Shown here: piece by piece, positions 1-6,637 of the stretch
How positions within the stretch are numbered: position 1 is the stretch's first letter
Layout of the letters: every line of letters begins with the position of its first letter
Source of the DNA: Clostridiales bacterium
GTDB lineage: Bacteria > Bacillota > Clostridia > Tissierellales > Sedimentibacteraceae
Assembly: GCA_003497505.1 (NCBI GenBank)
Contig: DNNV01000150.1
Span: 1 to 10,333 of the forward strand
DNA: 10,333 nt
Direction: 5' to 3'
Notes under the pieces: model-generated
Seen by the model: only the letters and a program-made list of their open reading frames with translations
What the model was told of the DNA's origin: nothing
The model's database searches: none
Program-made: the position numbers and the translations under genes

Positions 1-2
1 CA

Positions 3-581
3 ATTTTATGCACGATAATTTTTGTGTTATTAAAAGTATTTAAAAAGAAAAATGTTATAAATAAAAAAAATATAGTACAATTTGCCTTGATTTTTTCTCT
101 AGGGATAATAGCGATGATTAGTTATAGAAATATCCTTATTGCGTTAAATGATTTCTTAACGGAAAGAGGAATCAATAGTAGAAATATACACTTGTTTTTA
201 GAATCAGGAGTGTATCTAAGTGGCAGGGAAAATATATATGAGGATGTATTTCATGCAATATATATGAATCCTATCTTAGGGCTAGGACTAGCAGGTGATA
301 GGGTTATAATAGATAGTTATGCACATAATCTATTTTTAGAATTAGTTTTAGATTTTGGAGTGTTTATAGGCTTTATAATTATTTTTATTCTGTTCTTTTT
401 AATTACTAAATCATTTATGACAAGAAACAAAGAAAATTATGATATGATTATAATATGGTTTAGTTTAGGCTTTGTGCATTTATTTATAAGTAGCTCATAT
501 TTAATTGATATTAAATTTTGGATTTTTGTAGGTCTGTTATTAAATACTATAACTAAATCAAAATTAAGAGGAATAGGATGA
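3..581 (+). CDS. O-antigen polymerase/ligase-like membrane protein (Wzy_C type), 5'-truncated by window edge
   Basis: This is the C-terminal part of an integral membrane protein that probably polymerises or ligates polysaccharide repeat units on the outer face of the membrane. The frame is open to the left edge, so the GTG at 24 is not a real start; the gene begins outside the window. The visible part has a hydrophobic segment, then an extracytoplasmic loop with SGRENIYED, a PILGLGLAG stretch and AHNLFLELVLDFG, followed by two more hydrophobic segments. The order GR...P-x-x-G-x-G...HN-x-x-L-E-x-x-x-x-x-G is the known Wzy_C/O-antigen ligase pattern. The stop codon overlaps the next start by ATGA, so it is coupled to the flippase gene, as expected in a Wzy-dependent polysaccharide cluster. 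Base composition is very A+T-rich. Polymerase and ligase cannot be told apart from this fragment. Confidence 0.8.
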   Translation: MLCTIIFVLLKVFKKKNVINKKNIVQFALIFSLGIIAMISYRNILIALNDFLTERGINSRNIHLFLESGVYLSGRENIYEDVFHAIYMNPILGLGLAGDRVIIDSYAHNLFLELVLDFGVFIGFIIIFILFFLITKSFMTRNKENYDMIIIWFSLGFVHLFISSSYLIDIKFWIFVGLLLNTITKSKLRGIG

Positions 582-1762
582 AAAAAAAAATAATACTCGA
601 TATGATTTTAAATATAGCAGCAACATCTTTACCAATCGCACTCATTCAATTAATAATATATCCTGCCATTGCAGAAAGATTGGGAAATGCCGAATATGGA
701 CTGATGATAACTATGGTAAGTTTGTTTAACTTGGCAGGTCTACCTTATGGAAATGTTCTTAATAATATAAGGCTTTTGCAAAATAATGAATATAAAGAGA
801 ATGATGTCGAAGGTGATTTCAATGTTTTGCTGATTGTTGGCCTAATTATGAACTCAGTTATTATGATAGTTGGTACTATATATTATGAAGAAAAGTTCTC
901 GTATGTGAGCATTTTGTTTAGTATAATTGTTTCGGCTTTAAATCTAATTCGTGAGTATTTGATAGTTGCTTTCAGGATAAGCCTCAATTACAAATCCATC
1001 TTACTTAACAATGCATTCTTAGTAATTGGATATCTTGTTGGATTTTTTATTTTTAACTTAATCGGATATTGGCAGTTGATATATTTATGTGGATATCTTG
1101 CAAGTTTAATATATATTATAAAAAACTCTTATTTGATTAAGGAAAAATATGTTGTTACATATTTGTTCAAAAATACAGCATATAAGAGTGCAGTGCTATT
1201 TTTTTCAACATTTTTAAAATCGTTTGTTACATATGCCGACAAACTGGTTATATATCCTTTGCTAGGTCCTGTCGCGGTGTCTGTTTACTATTCGTCTACA
1301 ATATTAGGCAAGATTATTTCCATGGGAATAACTCCGATTAGCAGTGTATTTTTGAGCTATTTGCCTAATATCAAGGAAATAAATCTGAAAAATTTTTTAA
1401 AAATACTTTCTTTTACATGTGTGGTTGGCATAGCGGGATATTTTGTGTGTATAGCTGTGAGCAAACCATTGCTGCTAATTTTGTATCCTGATTGGGCAGT
1501 TGAATCTCTTGAGTTGGTGAATATCACTACAGCGACTGCCATCATCGGAGCCGTATGCTCGGTTATAAATCCAATAATTCTGAGGTTTAACAATGTAAGC
1601 TGGCAGATGACATTAAGTGTGACGGAAATTACAGCATATGTTATTTTTACATTACTGTTCTATAATCTATATGGATTGAAAGGCTTTTGTGTAGGTATTT
1701 TAATTACCAATATATTAAAATTATTTCTTATGGCAGCAGTATATACAAGTAATTTAAAATAA
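578..1762 (+). CDS. Wzx-type polysaccharide flippase (MATE/MOP superfamily)
   Basis: This 394-residue, almost wholly hydrophobic protein probably moves undecaprenyl-linked oligosaccharide units across the cytoplasmic membrane. About twelve membrane segments can be traced. The N-terminal IIYPAIAERLGNAEYGL pattern and the mid-protein YADKLVIYPLLGPVAVSVYY are typical of polysaccharide exporter (Wzx/RfbX) proteins. It is slightly shorter than the usual 400-480 residues but has no internal break. The start ATG overlaps the upstream stop (ATGA) and follows an AGAGGAATAGG ribosome site, which fits coupling to the Wzy-like gene. It is the last intact gene of the cluster; no strong terminator follows it. 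Family is judged from overall pattern; the transported glycan cannot be inferred. Confidence 0.85.
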   Translation: MKKKIILDMILNIAATSLPIALIQLIIYPAIAERLGNAEYGLMITMVSLFNLAGLPYGNVLNNIRLLQNNEYKENDVEGDFNVLLIVGLIMNSVIMIVGTIYYEEKFSYVSILFSIIVSALNLIREYLIVAFRISLNYKSILLNNAFLVIGYLVGFFIFNLIGYWQLIYLCGYLASLIYIIKNSYLIKEKYVVTYLFKNTAYKSAVLFFSTFLKSFVTYADKLVIYPLLGPVAVSVYYSSTILGKIISMGITPISSVFLSYLPNIKEINLKNFLKILSFTCVVGIAGYFVCIAVSKPLLLILYPDWAVESLELVNITTATAIIGAVCSVINPIILRFNNVSWQMTLSVTEITAYVIFTLLFYNLYGLKGFCVGILITNILKLFLMAAVYTSNLK

Positions 1763-1796
1763 CAAACTAAATATTGCAAGCTCCTTGAGACATATT

Positions 1797-1928
1797 ATGC
1801 TGAGCTTATTGGGGAGCGGATATGAAATGTCATATGATGAAACGCATTATCCAATAAGTGGATTTGATAAAGATTACGAAAAGATGATACCAAGTGCTTC
1901 GTTTAGAAGGTTACAAGACAGGACATAG
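1797..1928 (+). pseudogene. Remnant of dGTP triphosphohydrolase gene (dgt), N-terminal fragment only
   Basis: A frame open from 1758 and holding an ATG at 1797 encodes a 43-residue peptide whose end reads FDKDYEKMIPSASFRRLQDRT before a TAG stop. This is the signature block of the dGTPase/HD family, where F-x-[RK]-D-Y-x-[RK]-[IM]-[IV]-x-S-x-x-F-R-R-L-Q-[DG]-[KR]-T is normally followed by Q-V-F and then the HD-domain histidines. Everything downstream, including all metal ligands, is missing: the sequence after the stop does not resume the family in any frame. The upstream part (LLGSGYEMSYDETHYPIS) also fits the family's start region but lacks an obvious ribosome site. It is therefore read as a non-functional leftover of a roughly 450-500-codon gene, wedged between the polysaccharide cluster and the PHP gene. 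Confidence 0.65.
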
Positions 1929-1990
1929 ACCAAGGACCTATATCAGTCTATGGCGGGTATTTATTAGATAATAGAGTAACTTATTACTTC

Positions 1991-2611
1991 TCAATCCACC
2001 ACGGTATATCCATCATCCTCCCATACGGCGGGCTTGGAAATACCTTTTTTTATTTCTGCAATAAAATCATTAAGGTTGTAAACCATATTTGGCAGCCATG
2101 TGACGTATTTTCCTACCTGCTCCAAGTCATGTGCGTCGCTGGCTCCTATTGGCATGAGCCGAAGCTCTGTGCAGTACTCGAATGCCCTTTTATTTGCAGC
2201 TTGTGAAGTGCTTCCGTTTAATACTTCTATGCCTGTCAGGCCTTTTACTGATTTCAGATTTTCCTCAAGGCCTCTGTTGTTATTTCTGAATGGGTGGCAT
2301 GAAAAACAAACGCCGCCTTGTTGGAGTACGTAATCTATGAAAGTTTGTGCATCTACTCTTTCTTCTGGTATTGAGTCGATTCCGAATGCGGTTATGTCAC
2401 CTTGGAGCGAAAAAAATTCAACCCCTACAAATATAGGGAAGTTAACTTCCTTTGAGTATTGCTCGGCAAAGTCTTTGAGGCCCATGCTGTCGTGGTCGGT
2501 GATGCAAATTGCATCAAGGCCTCTTGCTTTTGCAGCCTCTACTATTTCTTTAAGCCCATGCTTTGCATCGGATGAGAAGGTATTTTCGTGTAAATGCATA
2601 TCTACTAACAT
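1991..2611 (-). CDS. PHP-domain metal-dependent phosphoesterase
   Basis: This 206-residue soluble protein has a complete PHP active site: DMHLHE at residues 4-9 (H6, H8), D15, TDHD at 38-41 (H40), E65 in the VGVEF strand, CHP at 105-107 (H106) and GASDAH at 156-161 (D159, H161). These residues bind two or three divalent metals in PHP phosphoesterases, which include histidinol phosphatase, polymerase-associated PHP domains and the TrpH/RNase AM nucleotidases. It is shorter than RNase AM (about 280 residues) and lacks that family's insertion, so the substrate is open. The start is supported by AGGAG eight to nine bases upstream. It lies divergent from the ABC importer with a 167-base gap to that start codon, so a shared regulatory region is possible but not shown. 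Confidence 0.85.
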   Translation of the reverse strand: MLVDMHLHENTFSSDAKHGLKEIVEAAKARGLDAICITDHDSMGLKDFAEQYSKEVNFPIFVGVEFFSLQGDITAFGIDSIPEERVDAQTFIDYVLQQGGVCFSCHPFRNNNRGLEENLKSVKGLTGIEVLNGSTSQAANKRAFEYCTELRLMPIGASDAHDLEQVGKYVTWLPNMVYNLNDFIAEIKKGISKPAVWEDDGYTVVD

Positions 2612-2655
2612 ATTTTACTCCTATTGATTAGTTACTTAACAATATCATATGGGAA

Positions 2656-2685
2656 TTGCATTTTCAAATGAAAAAAATTCATAAT
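2656..2685 (+). promoter_or_regulatory. Candidate sigma-A promoter for the ABC binding-protein gene (distal)
   Basis: TTGCAT (2656-2661) and CATAAT (2680-2685) are separated by 18 bases. The spacer begins inside a small dyad, CATTT-TC-AAATG (2659-2670), that could be an operator. It would give a leader of about 85 bases. The match is moderate, and AT-rich DNA gives many such matches. Confidence 0.35.
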
Positions 2686-2712
2686 ACCTTGTGCAGCTAT
2701 TACTTAAATTTA

Positions 2713-2742
2713 TTGTACTTCCATATAGCGCCGTGATATCAT
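2713..2742 (+). promoter_or_regulatory. Candidate sigma-A promoter for the ABC binding-protein gene (proximal)
   Basis: TTGTAC (2713-2718) and TATCAT (2737-2742) are 18 bases apart, 37 bases before the ATG at 2779. A 7-base inverted repeat, ATATAGC (2723-2729) and GCTATAT (2750-2756), brackets the -10 element and is a possible operator or a leader hairpin. It competes with the distal candidate. Confidence 0.3.
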
Positions 2743-2778
2743 AATAGTTGCTATATATTGAAAATTAAGGAGAAACGA

Positions 2779-3867
2779 ATGAAAAAAGTTAAATTACTTA
2801 TATTTTCAGCTATTTTGATTTTAAGCTTAGCAGCATGCGGAAACAATCCTCCTGCTGATCAGAATGCTGAATTGCCTAAACAAGAAACACCTGAGAAACC
2901 TGCAGGAGAAACTCCTGAGAAGATTGATTTTACAGGAAGAACATTAAATGTAGTGACCACAAGCGCGGATTATGTTCCGCTGTTTGAAAAGTTTACAGCT
3001 GAAACAGGAGCTAAGGTTGAATTCCTTTCCATGAGCTCAGGAGAGGTTATTTCAAGAATAAAGGCTGAAGGCGGAAATCCTATGGCTGATTTATGGTTTG
3101 GAGGCGGAATAGATGCCTTTATGCAGGCTAAGACGGATGGAATTCTTGAGCAGCATTTTTCACCTGAAGCAGAAACCGTTCCTGCTGAGTACAAGGATGC
3201 GGACGGATATTGGCTTTCGAAGGGAATTACTGTTGTGGGCTTTATGGTTAACCCCGCTATATTGGAGTCGAAAAATCTTGAAGTACCTAAATCATGGAGC
3301 GACCTTGCAAAGCCTGAGTACAAGGATGAAATCATAATGTCAAATCCGTTGATTTCTGGGACAAACTATGCTGTTGTTAAGGGATTGATTGACCTGTATG
3401 GTGAAGAGGAAGCATGGGACTATTTCTCAAAGCTTAATGCCAACATTCCTTTCTATGGGAAAAGAGGAGGAGATCCTCAGGAGAAGGTTACTGCAGGCGA
3501 GTTTGCCATAGGTATTATTCCTGTTTCCAAGGGACCATTTGATATTGCAAAGGAAAACGGATTTGAAATAATCTGGCCTGAAGAGGGAATTCCCTGGGTG
3601 CCTGAAGGAGTTGCAATTTTCAAAAACAGCAAGGGCGCTGATGTTGCAAAGGCATTTGTTGACTTTATGCTGAAGGATGAAAATCAGGAGCTTTTATCTG
3701 AGCTTGACGGCAAGGACGGTGCACAGATGATTAAGCCGGGTATTAAAGGCTATGAAACAGGACTTCCAAAGGATAAGTTGATTGTACAGGATCTTTCCAC
3801 ATTTGGTACATTGAGAGAAGAAATTCTTAACAAGTGGCAGGAGCTGACAAAGGATAAAGAAAATTAA
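2779..3867 (+). CDS. ABC importer substrate-binding lipoprotein (iron(III)/2-aminoethylphosphonate/hexose-phosphate-like family)
   Basis: This 362-residue lipoprotein captures a solute outside the membrane for the permease and ATPase that follow. The signal peptide is KK plus a hydrophobic run ending in the lipobox LAAC (C20). A low-complexity tether with a repeated ETPEK (residues 36-48) follows, and the binding domain starts near residue 54. Family marks are LNVVTTSADYVPLFEKFTAETG (58-79, central part), ADLWFGGGIDAF (103-114), the hinge around residues 150-158 and WVPEGVAIFKNS (273-284). In ferric binding proteins (FbpA) two adjacent tyrosines bind iron just after the GE-x-x-x-G strand. Here that place reads GEFAIGIIPVSKG (240-252) with no tyrosine, so classical iron uptake is unlikely and a phosphonate, sugar-phosphate or other anion is more plausible. 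The ATG at 2779 is chosen over the in-frame TTG at 2758 because AAGGAG lies 7-8 bases before it. Confidence 0.85.
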   Translation: MKKVKLLIFSAILILSLAACGNNPPADQNAELPKQETPEKPAGETPEKIDFTGRTLNVVTTSADYVPLFEKFTAETGAKVEFLSMSSGEVISRIKAEGGNPMADLWFGGGIDAFMQAKTDGILEQHFSPEAETVPAEYKDADGYWLSKGITVVGFMVNPAILESKNLEVPKSWSDLAKPEYKDEIIMSNPLISGTNYAVVKGLIDLYGEEEAWDYFSKLNANIPFYGKRGGDPQEKVTAGEFAIGIIPVSKGPFDIAKENGFEIIWPEEGIPWVPEGVAIFKNSKGADVAKAFVDFMLKDENQELLSELDGKDGAQMIKPGIKGYETGLPKDKLIVQDLSTFGTLREEILNKWQELTKDKEN

Positions 3868-3880
3868 TATTGTTTAAAGG

Positions 3881-3907
3881 AGAGCACTTCACAGTGCTCT
3901 TTGTTTT
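3881..3907 (+). terminator. Rho-independent terminator after the binding-protein gene
   Basis: An 8-bp stem AGAGCACT/AGTGCTCT (3881-3888, 3893-3900) with a TCAC loop is followed by TTGTTTT. It begins 14 bases after the stop codon. It lies inside the transporter operon and would limit read-through into the permease, giving more binding protein than membrane complex. Confidence 0.75.
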
Positions 3908-3934
3908 GACTGTGGACTGGGATAATGTTATAAT
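3906..3934 (+). promoter_or_regulatory. Strong sigma-A promoter for the permease-ATPase pair
   Basis: TTGACT (3906-3911) and a perfect TATAAT (3929-3934) are spaced by the ideal 17 bases. The -35 element overlaps the T-tract of the preceding terminator. The expected start near 3941 gives a leader of about 15 bases with GGAGG at 3943-3947 and the ATG at 3956. The match is far better than either candidate upstream of the binding-protein gene. Confidence 0.7.
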
Positions 3935-3955
3935 ACCACATCGGAGGCAGCGTGA

Positions 3956-5572
3956 ATGAAAAGGGTTAAGAAGTTACTTGACAGACTTTTAATAGCAATT
4001 ATATATATTACGATTTTACTGTTTATATTGTATCCGTTTTTATGTGTTTTTTATCGGGCCTTATTTGTTGACGGAAGCTTTAATATAAGCATGCTGAATA
4101 ATTTCTTGACCAATGATATAAAGCTGCTGACAAACAGCCTGAAAACTGCTGTGCTCTCCACGATTATTTCAACGGCAACCGCTGTTTGTGTAGGGGTTTT
4201 CTACCTTGTATCCGGCAGGAGGACAAGAAAAGCCATAAATTTAATCATGATGCTTACCATGATTTCACCGCCCTTTGTTACATCTCTTTCGTATATTACT
4301 CTGTTCGGCAGAAGAGGCTTTATAACACATGACATTTTGGGTTTAACCGTTAATACCTATGGCATGTGGGGTATAGTACTCATGCAGTCGCTTGGCTTTA
4401 TTTCACTTAACTGTTTGGTTGTTACGGGAACACTGTCACGTATTAATTCGAAAATAATTTATTCCGCCAGAGATTTGGGTGCTGATACAACCTCGGTTAT
4501 TAAGGATATTGTAATTCCAATGCTAAAATCAACCATATTAATAATAGCTCTGCTGACATTTGTCAGAAGCCTTGCGGATTTCACTACTCCGGCTATAATC
4601 GGCGGTAATTTCAATACCATGGCTACGGAGGCATACATGAGCATGGTAGCATATGGAGATATAACTAGGGCTTCTGTTATAAATGTGGTTTTATTCATAC
4701 CGGCACTTTTAGTTTTCATCATTTATAGAAAGAATATTAAAAATACTGACATGAATGAATCTGGTGAAATAGAGGAGGACATACTGAGCAAGAGCGGCAT
4801 ACTTTACAGCATAATGAAGCTTGTTTCTATAACCTTTATTCTTCTCATACTTTTACAATATGCCTCAATATTTCTCTCTGCATTTACAAAGAAACAAATG
4901 GGTGTGTCATATTTCACATTGCAGAATTTCGTTGATGCAAGAGCGCATATTTCGGGAGTATTTGTGAGAAGTGCGGTGTATTCCCTCATATCGGGATTGT
5001 GTGGTGCTGTTTTGGGAATTTTAATGGGATATTATCTTGAAATCAGAAAACTTCGCTTTATGGGCTTAATTGATTTCGTAGCCATGATGCCATATATTAT
5101 TCCCGGGTCATTCTTTGGGATAGGTTACATACTTGCATTTAGGGGCGCACCGTTTTTTCTTACGGGAACTGCCACAATCGTGGTATTGAATATGCTTTTC
5201 AAGCAACTGCCATTTTCGTCTAAAATAGGGATTGAAGCTTCAAATCAAATAAGCTCTGAAACTATAAATTCTGTAAAGGACCTTGGAGGGACGGATTTCG
5301 ACGTTATTAAGGATGTAGTGATGCCCATGAGCAAAAACAGTCTGTTTGTATCCTTTGCAAACGGCTTTACGGCAACTATGACAACGGTGGGGTCAATTAT
5401 TTTTCTTGTTTATCCCGGACAAAAGGTTGCAACACTTGTGATGTTTGACGTAATACAAGGGGGAAAATACAGCGTGGGGTCTGTTATAGCCATATTGATT
5501 ATTCTCATGACCATGGCTGTAAATGTAATATTCTACAAAGCTCTCATAAGGAGGAATGTAAATGTTTCTTGA
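3956..5572 (+). CDS. ABC importer permease, two fused membrane domains (FbpB/ThiP-like)
   Basis: This 538-residue protein forms the translocation pore alone, as it contains two BPD_transp_1 domains in tandem with about six membrane segments each. Both halves keep the EAA coupling loop that docks on the ATPase: SARDLGADTTSVIKDIVIPM from residue 170 and SVKDLGGTDFDVIKDVVMPM from residue 439. A charged linker around residues 258-275 (with NESGEIEED) joins the halves. Length and layout match the fused permeases of the iron(III)/thiamine/2-aminoethylphosphonate importer branch. The start has GGAGG eight to nine bases upstream. The 3' end overlaps the ATPase gene by 11 bases. It has its own promoter just upstream. 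Confidence 0.9.
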   Translation: MKRVKKLLDRLLIAIIYITILLFILYPFLCVFYRALFVDGSFNISMLNNFLTNDIKLLTNSLKTAVLSTIISTATAVCVGVFYLVSGRRTRKAINLIMMLTMISPPFVTSLSYITLFGRRGFITHDILGLTVNTYGMWGIVLMQSLGFISLNCLVVTGTLSRINSKIIYSARDLGADTTSVIKDIVIPMLKSTILIIALLTFVRSLADFTTPAIIGGNFNTMATEAYMSMVAYGDITRASVINVVLFIPALLVFIIYRKNIKNTDMNESGEIEEDILSKSGILYSIMKLVSITFILLILLQYASIFLSAFTKKQMGVSYFTLQNFVDARAHISGVFVRSAVYSLISGLCGAVLGILMGYYLEIRKLRFMGLIDFVAMMPYIIPGSFFGIGYILAFRGAPFFLTGTATIVVLNMLFKQLPFSSKIGIEASNQISSETINSVKDLGGTDFDVIKDVVMPMSKNSLFVSFANGFTATMTTVGSIIFLVYPGQKVATLVMFDVIQGGKYSVGSVIAILIILMTMAVNVIFYKALIRRNVNVS

Positions 5573-6518
5573 AGTTAAGAATCTGACTAAAAAATATAAT
5601 AAAAAGACTGTGGTTTCCGATGTGTCCTTTGGAGTGGAGGAAGGCGAGCTTCTGACAATTCTTGGCCCTTCTGGCTGCGGCAAGACCACTGTTCTTAGAG
5701 CTTTAGGGGGATTTTTAAAGCTTGATAAAGGTAAAATTACTCTGGACGGAGTTGATATAACTACCATTCCGCCTGAAGAGAGACCTGTCTCCACAGTTTT
5801 TCAATCCTATGGACTTTTTCCGCACATGAGGGTGCTGGACAATGTTATTTATGGTCTTAAATTTGCAGGAATCAAGCGAAAGGATGCTGAAAAAATAGGG
5901 ATTGAAATGCTTGAAAAGGTTCATTTGAAAGGTGAAGAAAAAAAGCTTCCTTCACAATTAAGCGGCGGTCAGCAGCAGAGGGTTGCATTGGCCAGAGGTC
6001 TGGTTACACATCCAAAGCTATTGCTTTTGGATGAACCTCTTTCAAATCTGGATGCAAAGCTTCGTCTGGAGCTGAGGTCGGAAATCAAAGCTATCCAAAG
6101 AGAATTTAATATTACAACCATCTTTGTTACACATGACCAGGAGGAGGCTTTTTCTGTTGCTGATAAAATCATGCTCATGAACGAAGGTGAGCTGGTGCAA
6201 TTTGACATGCCGCGCAATCTTTATGAGAAGCCTGTAACTAAATTCTCATTGGACTTTATAGGAAGCGTAAATTATGATGAAGAAAATAATCGTTTCTGCC
6301 GTCTTGAGGATGTTTATTTCCACAAGGACGGTGAAGAAATGGAGGTGCTGGACAGCTCCTTCAAAGGTCAGCTTATGGAGTATGTACTTCTTACTTCCGA
6401 CGGAACCACTATACGAACGGTGAGTCTTGATAAAAGTCATGAGTATGGTACAGGAGAGAAGGTACGGGCTGTTGTCAAGTGGTTTGCACTGGATGAGATG
6501 ATGTTAGGCGGGCAGTAA
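5562..6518 (+). CDS. ABC importer ATPase (FbpC/PotA-like)
   Basis: This 318-residue cytoplasmic subunit powers the importer. It shows Walker A GPSGCGKTT (residues 35-43), the Q-loop glutamine in VFQSYGLFPHM (Q81), the signature LSGGQQQRVALARG (133-146), Walker B LLLLDEP (153-159), the D-loop SNLD (161-164) and the switch histidine in VTHDQEEA (H191). The C-terminal 75 residues are TOBE-like but diverged, so any regulatory ligand site cannot be read. The gene starts inside the end of the permease gene with AAGGAGG eight bases upstream, so the two products are coupled. A strong terminator follows. The ATPase alone would not show the substrate, since iron, polyamine and phosphonate ATPases look alike. 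Confidence 0.92.
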   Translation: MFLEVKNLTKKYNKKTVVSDVSFGVEEGELLTILGPSGCGKTTVLRALGGFLKLDKGKITLDGVDITTIPPEERPVSTVFQSYGLFPHMRVLDNVIYGLKFAGIKRKDAEKIGIEMLEKVHLKGEEKKLPSQLSGGQQQRVALARGLVTHPKLLLLDEPLSNLDAKLRLELRSEIKAIQREFNITTIFVTHDQEEAFSVADKIMLMNEGELVQFDMPRNLYEKPVTKFSLDFIGSVNYDEENNRFCRLEDVYFHKDGEEMEVLDSSFKGQLMEYVLLTSDGTTIRTVSLDKSHEYGTGEKVRAVVKWFALDEMMLGGQ

Positions 6519-6536
6519 GTAAAAAGATAGAGATGT

Positions 6537-6572
6537 AAACTAAAAAAACCTCACGTGAGGTTTTTTTAGTTT
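6537..6572. terminator. Bidirectional rho-independent terminator, perfect 36-bp palindrome
   Basis: The 18 bases at 6537-6554 are the exact reverse complement of 6555-6572. The core is CCTCACGTGAGG flanked by A7 on the left and T7 on the right, so transcripts of either strand form a GC-rich hairpin followed by a U-run. It lies between the ends of the converging ATPase (stop at 6518) and antiporter (stop at 6638) genes and serves both. Confidence 0.9.
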
Positions 6573-6637
6573 GCAACATTATACTTTATCTATATATTTT
6601 AGTATTTTAACTTTATTTTCTGCATTTTCTTGCTATG

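Noticed and set aside
24..26. GTG as the start of the first gene
   Set aside because: The frame stays open to position 3, no ribosome site precedes it, and the family needs several more N-terminal membrane segments, so the gene is cut by the edge.
1778..1807. AAGCTC/GAGCTT inverted repeat as a terminator for the flippase gene
   Set aside because: Only six pairs with an 18-base loop and no T-run; it lies in the decayed dgt region.
2100..2627. Two open plus-strand frames opposite the PHP gene
   Set aside because: They are antisense to a gene with a complete metal-site pattern and have no ribosome sites or recognisable product.
2758..2778. TTG start for the binding-protein gene
   Set aside because: It would place the AAGGAG ribosome site inside the coding region and add seven charged residues before the signal peptide; ATG at 2779 fits better.
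5393..6440. Minus-strand open frames across the ABC ATPase gene
   Set aside because: They run opposite conserved Walker and signature motifs and show no protein family pattern of their own.
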